A stretch of 64,000 nucleotides of DNA. Source: JAXLVB01 sp046329195 (lineage in GTDB: Bacteria > Bacteroidota > Bacteroidia > Cytophagales > Spirosomataceae). The notes under the pieces were generated by a model. The model was given only the letters and a program-made list of their open reading frames with translations, had not been told where the DNA came from and did no database searches. Positions within the stretch are counted from its first letter, which is position 1, and each line of letters begins with the position of its first letter. Positions 44,444 to 52,536 of the stretch are shown piece after piece. The stretch covers positions 2,418,001 through 2,482,000 of the forward strand of contig JAXLVB010000002.1 in assembly GCA_046329195.1 (NCBI GenBank), written 5' to 3'. Made by a program: the position numbers and the translations under genes.

Positions 44444-44518
44444 GGTTGATTACAAGAAAAATTGATGGTTCGTTTAATGCTACATAAGCAAAGAGAAATG
44501 GAACATGAAAACTGTTTA

Positions 44519-45610
44519 TTAAATAAACAAATATGGATTTCGCCATCCTGTAGAGGCTTGATTACGAGAGGTTTCTCGAATAGCTTCAAAGACAGACTCA
44601 TCCGAAAACACTGCTAAGTTTGTATATTTCTTCTTGTTGTTTTCAATAGAAATTTGGTGCAGGTAATGCTTGGGGTGGTATGAGGTTCGGTTGACATCAA
44701 TGTCTAAACTTCCTCTAAAAGAAGCTAATGGCTCTGTACTCAACTTTTTTTCAGCCAAATACCGAACCCCTGTTTCATATCCTAACATCGTAAAGATAGT
44801 AGGAGAAGCATCCATCATAGCACAAGTATTTCCAAAATCTGAGTTGTGCACCAATTCTGAAAAAACGTCTGAAAAGATAGAAAACACAAATAAATTGGGG
44901 ATCTGGGTCAATAGTTCGCATGGGACATCCTCATGAAAAAGAATATCGGTGCCATAAAGAGGAATATTCTTGAGCGTAGAAGCTGCGTACTGTTCCAAAA
45001 ACTCAACAGCATTTGTTCCGTGTAATCCAGCCAAAATTGCATCAGGTTGTTGGGTCTGAATCATAGCCTCGAATTGTGGAAAATCTGCCATATCTCGAAA
45101 TACAGATAGGCGTGGTATCTGTCCATCAATGATACTTATGCCTTCAAATAGTGCTTGAGCAAACGCATACCCACTCTCATGAAAGTCCATCGTAAACGAC
45201 AGATTAGTGGCGTGTTGAGCAAAATAAACGCCAGCATACCCATAACTTTTCCATAATTCTAACGAGTGGCGGAGCAGAGTGACAGGAACCGCTGTCTCTG
45301 TATTTAGATAAGCGCCAAAACTTGTAACTGCAATAGGAACTCGAATCAAATTCGCTAAACTTTTCCATTTCTCAAAATTGACTCGGGAGTCTGCCAAAGA
45401 AAAAATGGCCTTGACGCCATCTTCATGACTGAGTTTTAAGGTTTTTTCTTGAAGGATATCAAGATTATTACCAAAACCAATGTCTTGGTAATGCCATTTC
45501 GGAGAGATATTTGCTTTTGCCAACGCCATGCTAATCCCATCTCTAAAATCATAGTTTGCGAGAGGATAGATAGATGATTTAGCAACTAAAATTCCAACGG
45601 GAAGTTCCAT
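44519..45610 (-). CDS. Periplasmic-binding-protein-fold protein lacking a signal peptide
   Basis: This 363-residue protein resembles type I periplasmic binding proteins (Peripla_BP_6 group): it opens MELPVGILVAKSSIYPLANY, then KAIFSLADSRVNFEKW, PIAVTSFGAYLNT, PDAILAGLHGTNAVEFLEQY and GYETGVRYLAEKKLS. It starts directly in the first beta strand with no signal peptide or lipid Cys, so it should stay in the cytoplasm. No permease or ATPase is nearby. It may sense a ligand for, or be carried by, the neighbouring tail-collar proteins. I cannot name the ligand. Confidence 0.68.
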   Translation of the reverse strand: MELPVGILVAKSSIYPLANYDFRDGISMALAKANISPKWHYQDIGFGNNLDILQEKTLKLSHEDGVKAIFSLADSRVNFEKWKSLANLIRVPIAVTSFGAYLNTETAVPVTLLRHSLELWKSYGYAGVYFAQHATNLSFTMDFHESGYAFAQALFEGISIIDGQIPRLSVFRDMADFPQFEAMIQTQQPDAILAGLHGTNAVEFLEQYAASTLKNIPLYGTDILFHEDVPCELLTQIPNLFVFSIFSDVFSELVHNSDFGNTCAMMDASPTIFTMLGYETGVRYLAEKKLSTEPLASFRGSLDIDVNRTSYHPKHYLHQISIENNKKKYTNLAVFSDESVFEAIRETSRNQASTGWRNPYLFI

Positions 45611-45716
45611 ATCAATGGAGAATAAATGAAGGTTGTCATCAGTCTGATGGCAAAATAGATGCTTATTTTATAGGTGTTAGATTGAAATCCTTTGAAATCG
45701 AACACAACAAAACATC

Positions 45717-45761
45717 AAAAACAACCCTACGAAATGATACATCTTTCGTAGGGTTGTTTTT
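45717..45761. terminator. Bidirectional terminator after the tail-collar genes
   Basis: A stem of about 17 bp (AAAACAACCCTACGAAA at 45717-45733 region with its complement ending near 45760) has a loop of about nine bases and T runs on both strands. It separates the tail-collar genes (stop at 45781) from the binding-protein-fold gene. Confidence 0.8.
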
Positions 45762-45780
45762 GAAAAGTCGTTAGTTCAAC

Positions 45781-46290
45781 TTATGGTCTTGATGGGAATA
45801 TACCATACATGCAAATAATATAGTTCATTCCCAAATAAGGATTACGGATAGGAACAGGTTGAGAATTACCAGACACACCTACAGCCTGTGGACTCATAGT
45901 TACGTTAGGAGCTCCACTGATATAAGTGTTTGCTGCAGCTGCTAATACAGCTCCATTAGGATTACCAGTTGTACCTGTATTACTATTAGCGTTTAGTGTG
46001 TGAGTGTGTGCGGGAATTTGAGCTGCGCTTAGTGTAACCGTTTCTGTACCTGCCATTTGACCTAAAGGAATATTGGATAAGCCAGGTCCAGTACCTGTAC
46101 CCACGGCAGTACGTCCTGCCAAATTAGGTAATTGGAATGTGGTTTGTCCATTTCCACCATAGGTTGTTCCTAAAAGTGAAAATAATGCGGTATTCTGAGA
46201 AATAGAGATGGTTTGCCCTTGGCAAAATGCCCAGTTTCTTGGAGCAAAATTTCCTGCAAATAAGCGAATTTCTGCGATAGTACCTTCCAT
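45781..46290 (-). CDS. Phage tail collar domain protein (microcystin-dependent protein type), paralogue 1
   Basis: This 169-residue protein starts MEGTIAEIRLFAGNFAPRNW, the standard opening of phage tail collar (DUF/MDP) proteins, followed by SQNTALFSLLGTTYGGNGQT, TFQLPNLAGRTAVGTGTGPG, IPAHTHTLNANSNTG and the end NPYLGMNYIICMYGIFPSR. Such proteins form trimeric fibres in phages, but isolated chromosomal copies occur in Bacteroidota and cyanobacteria and are of unknown function. There is no signal peptide. It is about half identical to the next gene upstream, from which it is 93 bp away. Confidence 0.85.
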   Translation of the reverse strand: MEGTIAEIRLFAGNFAPRNWAFCQGQTISISQNTALFSLLGTTYGGNGQTTFQLPNLAGRTAVGTGTGPGLSNIPLGQMAGTETVTLSAAQIPAHTHTLNANSNTGTTGNPNGAVLAAAANTYISGAPNVTMSPQAVGVSGNSQPVPIRNPYLGMNYIICMYGIFPSRP

Positions 46291-46383
46291 AACAAAGATA
46301 GTGTTAAAAATGTAAAGAAAAATGATTTAATGTCTGAATGGAGGCAAATAATGAGTTAAGTTTATACCTGCCATTCAGCATGT

Positions 46384-46896
46384 TTAACTTCTTGAAGGAT
46401 ATATTCCTTCTGTACAAATGACGTACATTAAGCCCAAATAAGGATTTTTTACACTCACAGGAGAGTTATTTCCAGTGACTCCAATTGATACTTGAGCCAA
46501 GCTTTGATTAGGGGGCGTTGCTCCGTACTCGTTTACCGTGGACACGGCAAGAACGTTTGCTGACGGGGAGGTGCTATTACCTGCTCCTGAGCTTGCGTTT
46601 AACATGTGCGTGTGTGCAGGAAGATTCGTGTTCAGAAGTGTAATGATATTTGAGCCTGACATTTGTCCCAAATCCACTGGTGAGAGACCTTGCCCATTAC
46701 CTGTACCAACCGGAGCCCTGCCACGAAAATCTGGGAGTCCGAAAGTGACTTGCCCGTCTCCGCCATACGTTGTGCCTAAGAGTGAAAACAGTGCAGTATT
46801 CTCAGCAATAGACAATAATTGCCCATCACACTCCATCCAATACAGAGGCGCAAAATTGCCGGCAAATAGCCGAATTTCAGCGAGTGTTCCTTCCAT
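46384..46896 (-). CDS. Phage tail collar domain protein, paralogue 2
   Basis: This 170-residue paralogue of the 45781-46290 gene has the same layout: MEGTLAEIRLFAGNFAPLYW, AENTALFSLLGTTYGGDGQV, TFGLPDFRGRAPVGTGNGQG, LPAHTHMLNASSGAGN and NPYLGLMYVICTEGIYPSRS. The differences are spread over the central His-rich and Asn/Gly-rich part, as expected from an old tandem duplication. No other phage structural gene is near, so this is not a prophage. Its upstream side is a 568-bp non-coding stretch that should contain the promoter. Confidence 0.85.
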   Translation of the reverse strand: MEGTLAEIRLFAGNFAPLYWMECDGQLLSIAENTALFSLLGTTYGGDGQVTFGLPDFRGRAPVGTGNGQGLSPVDLGQMSGSNIITLLNTNLPAHTHMLNASSGAGNSTSPSANVLAVSTVNEYGATPPNQSLAQVSIGVTGNNSPVSVKNPYLGLMYVICTEGIYPSRS

Positions 46897-47464
46897 AGTA
46901 TGAAATGAATTTAAATTGTGGAAAAATAAGTAAAAAACAAGTTATAGCACCTCATGTAAATGAGGATAAACGGATAACTCTCAACAAAAAAGTGAGAAAT
47001 CTTACAAGAAAGCGATAGTTTATTGATTAAAAATCAACTACCTAGACCTGTGCTAGTGTGTTTTCTGGTAAGGTTTTTTGGGGGGTGAAAATAGTGCTGG
47101 CGGGCAGATTTCATAATGAGGTTTTTTAGAAAGGTTAATGGCACAAAAAAAAGTATTTATTTGATATATTCAAAAGAAGTTACAAAAAAATCTAATCTTT
47201 TTACAACTTCTTTTGAACACATCTTTAATTAAGAAGATAACTCGTTAAGATAAATTAGTACCTGCCCAAAATAGAGAACTTTTAACATGTGAATAGCAGA
47301 CTTTGTAACAATGAATTCCAGCAATCTTTGATAGTGATTCGAGAGGCCAATTTTTCTTGATTATCACTAGTCGAAGGGCGTGTTGAATATCATATCAACT
47401 AGTAAACTGACGTACATTAGTTGAGTAATGGCTTTTAGTAAGGACGGTAACCAACATCCTCTAC
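46897..47464. other. 568-bp non-coding stretch with one hairpin
   Basis: It lies between the second tail-collar gene and the formyltransferase, both read leftwards. It contains a 12-bp hairpin at 47170-47216 (separate entry), a G-rich spot near 47085-47105 and otherwise AT-rich sequence. No ORF is supported. Confidence 0.5.
47170..47216 (-). terminator. Possible terminator downstream of the formyltransferase
   Basis: A 12-bp perfect stem TCAAAAGAAGTT/AACTTCTTTTGA has a loop of about 23 bases. It is 250 bp after the formyltransferase stop on the minus strand, with only weak T runs. Confidence 0.4.
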
Positions 47465-48385
47465 TTATTCAAATCGCTGTCCTTTTGTAACCCCTAGCTT
47501 TACCAATTGTGCCCCAGTAAAATAGCCTTCATCTGAGTACACAATTTCAATATTCAATACTGACTTATCTTTGCATATCACCCAAAGTCCCTCGCTATCG
47601 GCTTTAATAATTGTGCCAGCTTTTTCTTGGTTTTTTTCAGAATCATTTAAGATTTCGACTTGCAAAAAGCGAATATATTGTTGCTGAAATTGAGTGTAAG
47701 CTCCTTTGTTCCAGGGATTTGTGGCACATATCAAAGACCGAATTTCTTTAGCCGTTTGTTTTTGCCAATCAATACACACATCAGTTGCCGTAGGCTTTTT
47801 ATAGACTTTAGCATGTTTGTGATTCTGTTCAGAAAGAGAAAGCTTATTGCTGAATAGCTTCTCAATCAGTATCATCATCGCATTTACTGCTAATAGCGAG
47901 AGTTTTTTTTCAATTGTTCCAAACGTATCATGTATCAGTATTGGGGTGCTTTCTACATGGGCTATTGCTCCTTCGTCTAAGTGTTTAGTGATTTTGTGTA
48001 CGGTAAGCGATGCTACTTTTTCTTGGTGCTTTATTTGCCAAAAAATCGGGGCATTACCTCTATAAGCAGGTAATGCTCCAAAGTGAAAATTCCAACAGCC
48101 TAACATTGGAACGCCTAGCAAATCTGTAGGTAGTTTCCATGTAAAACCTAATACAAACAATGAGAAGACATTCATTTGCTTGATTTTTTGAAGAAGAACG
48201 GCAACAAAATCTTCCTTTTTCATCAAAAAATAAGGGACACGATAATTATCTAAATAAGCAATCAACTCGGCGACACTTTCATTTTTTTCATCAGATATTG
48301 CCACCCAAGCTAGCAGTCTGTGTTGTGTAAGTGCCTGAATAAGTGGAATAGAAATCTTACCATTCGATAAAACACCAATGCTCAT
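47465..48385 (-). CDS. Formyltransferase-family enzyme (Fmt/ArnA-N-like)
   Basis: This 306-residue protein uses the 10-formyltetrahydrofolate transferase fold. The catalytic triad is visible: N99 and H101 in GCWNFHFGALPAYRGNAPIF and D137 in KHLDEGAIAH. The N-terminal part (MSIGVLSNGKISIPLIQALT) is short of the usual first strand but complete. The C-terminal part (IEIVYSDEGYFTGAQLVKLG) resembles the Fmt C-terminal OB-like domain. It is not the housekeeping fmt, judging from divergence and context. It could formylate an amino sugar or an amino acid carried by a partner in this cluster, but the substrate is unknown. Confidence 0.78.
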   Translation of the reverse strand: MSIGVLSNGKISIPLIQALTQHRLLAWVAISDEKNESVAELIAYLDNYRVPYFLMKKEDFVAVLLQKIKQMNVFSLFVLGFTWKLPTDLLGVPMLGCWNFHFGALPAYRGNAPIFWQIKHQEKVASLTVHKITKHLDEGAIAHVESTPILIHDTFGTIEKKLSLLAVNAMMILIEKLFSNKLSLSEQNHKHAKVYKKPTATDVCIDWQKQTAKEIRSLICATNPWNKGAYTQFQQQYIRFLQVEILNDSEKNQEKAGTIIKADSEGLWVICKDKSVLNIEIVYSDEGYFTGAQLVKLGVTKGQRFE

Positions 48386-48898
48386 GTAAGTAAAAGTTTA
48401 TATAAAAAATTATTCTTGGAGAACAATGACAGGCCATTGACTTATCATACGGAGACACCAATAGATTCTCTTATGGGTGATTTCTCCATCAAGCAATACA
48501 GTTTGCAGTGCAGCAGAGTTTAACGCAGAGAGAGAGTCCCTGTAGGGCTTGTAAAATAAAGTAGTGGCGAATCATAAAACAAACAAATTGACTCTTAGGC
48601 TATAAAAAATGCCTATCAATTGATGTTTGGCAAGGAGAACTGCACCTTTTATAGTTGGTTAGGTTTAGTAATAGTAAGTAGGTTTGCTATTTATTTTCAG
48701 AAAGCCCAAAGCATTTAAAATAGCTAAGTAGGTTGAAGAACAGAAAACAAGTACAGTAGTATCCCTCGCTGAAAACAAGTGCTGTGTTAAGGAATCGAAA
48801 AATTAAGGGTAGGCTTCACCAAACGTACCAGTGGCGTTGTATGTTTGTGTGATGGCAGCATGCTGTTTGCTGCCAAATTGAGTGAAATTTTACTTTTT
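48386..48898. other. 513-bp non-coding stretch, nothing recognised
   Basis: It lies between the start of the minus-strand formyltransferase and the argE-type gene. Promoters for both must be here. A short imperfect direct repeat GAAAACAAGTACAGT / GAAAACAAGTGCTGT (about 48739 and 48771) is the only pattern I noticed. Confidence 0.45.
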
Positions 48899-49978
48899 AT
48901 GAATACATTAACGTTAGACGTGCTGACGCAAGACGCTATTTTTTTGTTGAAACAGCTCATTGCGACTCCTTCATTGAGCCGTGAAGAAGACCAAACGGCA
49001 GACTTGATTGAAGAGTTTTTCAGAGAACGAGCCATTCCGTATCGTCGTAAAAAAAATAACGTATGGGCACGCAATCAATACTTTAATCCCGAGTTGCCAA
49101 CTATCCTGCTCAACTCGCATCATGACACCGTAAAAGCCAATCCGAAGTGGACTCTCAACCCTTTTGAACCTGTTGAGCAAGACGGCAAGCTCTTTGGTCT
49201 AGGCTCTAACGACGCCGGTGGCTGCTTGGTGTCACTGATGGCTACTTTTGCTTATTTTTACCATCGCCCCGACCTCAAGTATAATATCGTGATGGCGGCA
49301 ACAGCCGAAGAGGAAATTTCAGGAACGCAGGGCGTTGAGTTGCTCCTGACTGAAAATGACCTGCCGCCTATTGATTTTGCCATTGTAGGAGAACCGACCC
49401 AAATGCACTTAGCCATTGCCGAAAAAGGGCTGCTTGTTGTTGACTGCATCGCCCACGGCAAAGCCGGGCACGCTGCTCGTGACGAAGGCATCAATGCCCT
49501 GTATATTGCGCTGGACGACATCAACTGGGTACGCAACTACCAGTTTCCAAAAGTATCGCCAACCTTGGGGCCAATCAAAATGACGGCTACTATCATACAG
49601 GCGGGTTCGCAACATAACGTGGTGCCAGATACATGCCAGTTTACACTCGATATTCGGGTAACAGAGCAGTATCGCCTAGAAGAAGTGGTCGCCATTGTGC
49701 AAGAAAACCTCCAGTCGGAGGTGCGTCCTCGGTCAGTACGGTTAAAGCCCTCGGGTATTTCGATGACGCATCCTATCGTGCAGGCTGGCTTGGCACTGGG
49801 GCGTCATACGTATGGTTCGCCTACTACTTCGGACCAGGCGCTGATGGATTTTCCTTCGCTCAAATGTGGGCCCGGACACTCCGAGCGCTCTCATACCGCC
49901 GATGAGTTTATTTATTTGTCCGAAATTGAAGAGGGGATTCGTCTATACATCGAAATGCTGAAGCGAGTCACTAGTTAA
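48899..49978 (+). CDS. argE: M20 deacetylase, acetyl-/succinylornithine type
   Basis: This protein of 359 residues starts at the ATG at 48899 (MNTLTLDVLTQDAIFLLKQL). It is a zinc-dependent M20 amidohydrolase: LLNSHHDTVKANPKWTLNPF supplies the first metal His and Asp, LGSNDAGGCLVS the bridging Asp, AATAEEEISGTQG the catalytic Glu pair, IVGEPTQMHLAIAEKG the next ligand, and GPGHSERSHTADEFIYLSEI the last His. Bacteroidota often use N-succinylornithine in arginine synthesis, so it may act on that rather than N-acetylornithine. argH lies 1 kb downstream on the same strand, supporting the role. Confidence 0.83.
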   Translation: MNTLTLDVLTQDAIFLLKQLIATPSLSREEDQTADLIEEFFRERAIPYRRKKNNVWARNQYFNPELPTILLNSHHDTVKANPKWTLNPFEPVEQDGKLFGLGSNDAGGCLVSLMATFAYFYHRPDLKYNIVMAATAEEEISGTQGVELLLTENDLPPIDFAIVGEPTQMHLAIAEKGLLVVDCIAHGKAGHAARDEGINALYIALDDINWVRNYQFPKVSPTLGPIKMTATIIQAGSQHNVVPDTCQFTLDIRVTEQYRLEEVVAIVQENLQSEVRPRSVRLKPSGISMTHPIVQAGLALGRHTYGSPTTSDQALMDFPSLKCGPGHSERSHTADEFIYLSEIEEGIRLYIEMLKRVTS

Positions 49979-50073
49979 GACCAGCCCACACATGAAATTG
50001 CGCTTATGCTGTGACAAAACGTAGTATAATCGTCTTAATCCCAAATATAGTATCAACCTAAACACACCTGTTT

Positions 50074-50892
50074 ATGAACCTAGAAAGTATCAAAACCCAG
50101 ATTATTGGTGCTGTTACGCAATACGGCGGAAGTATTTTGCTTGCCTTATTTGCTTTCATTGTAGGTCGGATGATTATCGGCAGAATTTCTCGGCTGATTT
50201 CGACCAACCTGACCAAAAGCAAAGTGGACACCGATGTTCAGCCCTTTTTGATTTCGTTGCTCACTGTAGCTCTCAACATCATGCTCTTGTTGAGTTGTGC
50301 GGGTATCTTGGGTATTCAGACTACCTCATTTGTGGCGGTATTAGGGGCAGTAGGCTTAGCTATTGGCCTAGCGCTACAAGGAAGTTTAGCCAATTTTGCT
50401 GGCGGTGTTCTGGTTCTGGTTTTCAAGCCCTTTCGGGTTGGCGATCTCATCAGTGCACAAGGATTTACGGGGCACGTAGAAGCCATTCGGATTTTTGACA
50501 CGGTATTGGTCACACCCGACAACAAAACCATCACGTTGCCCAATGGTCCTCTTTCTACAGGAGCCATCACCAATATTTCGACCAAAGGGGTGATTCGTGT
50601 GGACATGGTGTTTGGAGCAGGTAGTCAAAACGGTGTGGACAAAATCAGAGCTTCGCTCAAAGCCGCTATTGCCAATTCGCCACATGCCTCAAAAGACCAT
50701 GAACACGACACGTTGGTCACCAAACTGACCGAAAACGCTATTTTCTTTGATACTCGGGTCTGGACCAAAAGCGAAACGTTTTGGGAAACGTATTACGAAG
50801 TACACGAAAACGTAAGTCGTCAGTTTGCTAAAGATGGTATCGAAGCGCCTATTCCTGCCGAAGTAGCTGCTGCTATACTCAGAAAGGCATAA
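50074..50892 (+). CDS. Small-conductance mechanosensitive channel (MscS family)
   Basis: This 272-residue protein has three membrane helices. TM3 holds the Gly/Ala zipper GLAIGLALQGSLANFAGGVL near residue 98-117, followed by the typical FKPFRVGDLISAQGFTGHVE beta domain and TLPNGPLSTGAITNIS. It opens under membrane tension to release solutes. It lies between argE and argH, on the same strand, with a terminator after it, so it is probably not part of an arginine operon in function. Confidence 0.9.
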   Translation: MNLESIKTQIIGAVTQYGGSILLALFAFIVGRMIIGRISRLISTNLTKSKVDTDVQPFLISLLTVALNIMLLLSCAGILGIQTTSFVAVLGAVGLAIGLALQGSLANFAGGVLVLVFKPFRVGDLISAQGFTGHVEAIRIFDTVLVTPDNKTITLPNGPLSTGAITNISTKGVIRVDMVFGAGSQNGVDKIRASLKAAIANSPHASKDHEHDTLVTKLTENAIFFDTRVWTKSETFWETYYEVHENVSRQFAKDGIEAPIPAEVAAAILRKA

Positions 50893-50958
50893 ATAACGAA
50901 CCTTGACTAGATACGCATCAGGTCGTTTCTACAAGGTTATTCGCATAAAAATCACCCT

Positions 50959-50997
50959 AAGCGTGGCACAACTTCCTTCGTTGCCACGCTTTTTTTG
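50959..50997 (+). terminator. Rho-independent terminator between mscS and argH
   Basis: A stem AAGCGTGGCA/TGCCACGCTT at 50959-50968 and 50982-50991 is followed by a run of T to 50997. It ends 12 bases before the argH ATG, so argH must have its promoter inside or upstream of it, or rely on read-through. Confidence 0.8.
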
Positions 50998-51009
50998 TAG
51001 TTTTGAGGC

Positions 51010-52353
51010 ATGAAACTTTGGCAAAAAGAAAATACCCATACCGCCGCCCAAATTGAGCGATTCACCGTTGGGCGTGACCGAGAATTCGATTTGTTTTTGG
51101 CTCCATACGATGTGCTCGGCTCGCTGGCACACATTGCTATGCTTCAGAGCATTGGGCTACTTACCCAAACAGAACTCGCCTTGCTACAAGCCGAACTTCG
51201 GGGCATTTATGAACAAATCAAGTCGGGTGATTTTTTTATTGAAGAGGGTGTCGAAGACGTACACTCGCAGGTAGAACTGATGCTCACCCAGCGATTGGGC
51301 GAAATGGGTAAAAAAATCCATGCTGGACGCTCTCGCAACGACCAAGTATTGGTTGACCTCAAACTCTATACCCGTGCCAAGTTGCAAGAAGTGGTAGAGG
51401 TAGTACATTTGGTGTTTGAGAAACTCCTCTCGCTCAGCGACGAGCATAAATACGTGTTACTTCCTGGCTATACGCACCTACAAATTGCCATGCCGTCGTC
51501 GTTTGGGTTGTGGTTTGGGGCCTATGCCGAAGCACTCATTGATGATACCGAGATGCTCCTGACCGCCTACCGAATAGCCAACAAAAACCCACTCGGTAGT
51601 GGGGCGGGCTATGGGTCTTCGTTTCCACTCAATCGTTCACTTACTACGCAACTACTTGGCTTTCAGAGTCCACATTACAACGTAGTATATGCCCAAATGA
51701 GTCGAGGTAAAACCGAACTCTTTGCCACCACGGCCATTGCCCAAGTAGCAGCTACGCTCGCACGCATGGCTATGGACATCTGTCTGTACAACTCGCAAAA
51801 TTTTGGTTTCCTCATTTTGCCCGACGATATGACCACGGGCAGTAGTATTATGCCACATAAGAAAAACCCTGATGTGGCCGAACTCCTCCGAGGCAAATGC
51901 AATCGGCTGAAAGCGCTTCCGCACGAGATTACCTTGGTAATGAGCAATTTGCCTTCGGGCTATCACCGAGAAATGCAGCTACTCAAAGAAATTGTAATGC
52001 CTGCTTTTGACGAAATCTTAGACTGCCTGCATATCACGCATTTTATGTTGTCGGGCCTTAAAGTCAAAGACGGCATCCTAGATGACCCCAAATACGATTT
52101 ACTCTTTTCGGTAGAACGAGCCAACGAATTGGTACGTCAGGGTGAATCGTTTAGAGAAGCCTATCGGATAGTAGGAAAAGAAATTGCAGAAGGTACTTAC
52201 GAGCCCAATCGTGAACTTAGTCATACTCACGAAGGCAGTATCGGTAATCTTTGCAACGAACAAATTGATGGTATGATGGACGAACTACTGGCTCAATTTG
52301 AGTTTGAGAAAGTAGAAGATGCCCTGAACAAATTGATAAGCCCCGCTGTTTAA
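51010..52353 (+). CDS. argH: Argininosuccinate lyase
   Basis: This 447-residue fumarase/aspartase-superfamily enzyme catalyses the last step of arginine synthesis, splitting argininosuccinate into arginine and fumarate. The signature loop TGSSIMPHKKNPDVAELLRG with the catalytic Ser is near residue 276-295. EDVHSQVELMLTQRLGEMGK and HAGRSRNDQVLVDLKLY near 82-120 and LPGYTHLQIAMPSSFG near 155 carry substrate-binding residues and the general-base His. The length is normal for the family. A small membrane ORF follows 21 bp later. Confidence 0.95.
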   Translation: MKLWQKENTHTAAQIERFTVGRDREFDLFLAPYDVLGSLAHIAMLQSIGLLTQTELALLQAELRGIYEQIKSGDFFIEEGVEDVHSQVELMLTQRLGEMGKKIHAGRSRNDQVLVDLKLYTRAKLQEVVEVVHLVFEKLLSLSDEHKYVLLPGYTHLQIAMPSSFGLWFGAYAEALIDDTEMLLTAYRIANKNPLGSGAGYGSSFPLNRSLTTQLLGFQSPHYNVVYAQMSRGKTELFATTAIAQVAATLARMAMDICLYNSQNFGFLILPDDMTTGSSIMPHKKNPDVAELLRGKCNRLKALPHEITLVMSNLPSGYHREMQLLKEIVMPAFDEILDCLHITHFMLSGLKVKDGILDDPKYDLLFSVERANELVRQGESFREAYRIVGKEIAEGTYEPNRELSHTHEGSIGNLCNEQIDGMMDELLAQFEFEKVEDALNKLISPAV

Positions 52354-52374
52354 CTATCAACTCATTTTGATACC

Positions 52375-52509
52375 ATGACTTCAGCAGAAAAACCTAACAG
52401 ATTCAAAGTTTGGCTCAAGCGAGTAGGCTGGGTTGGGTTTTTCTTTTTCCTAATCAAAGGCCTTCTCTGGCTCATCGTACCTTACCTTATTGCGAAGGGA
52501 TTTTTTTAA
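52375..52509 (+). CDS. Small single-pass membrane protein (44 residues)
   Basis: This short ORF begins 21 bp after the argH stop: MTSAEKPNRFKVWLKRVGWV, then a hydrophobic helix (GFFFFLIKGLLWLIVPYLIA) and KGFF. A basic amphipathic start followed by one membrane helix is typical of conserved small proteins in Bacteroidota. Codon use, spacing and the clear membrane segment support it as real. It likely shares the argH transcript. Function unknown. Confidence 0.65.
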   Translation: MTSAEKPNRFKVWLKRVGWVGFFFFLIKGLLWLIVPYLIAKGFF

Positions 52510-52536
52510 CATTGAGTAGAACGCAACGATGTGATT

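Noticed and set aside
45781..46896. Prophage remnant
   Set aside because: Only collar-type genes are present. There is no terminase, portal, capsid, tail tube, integrase or lysis gene nearby.
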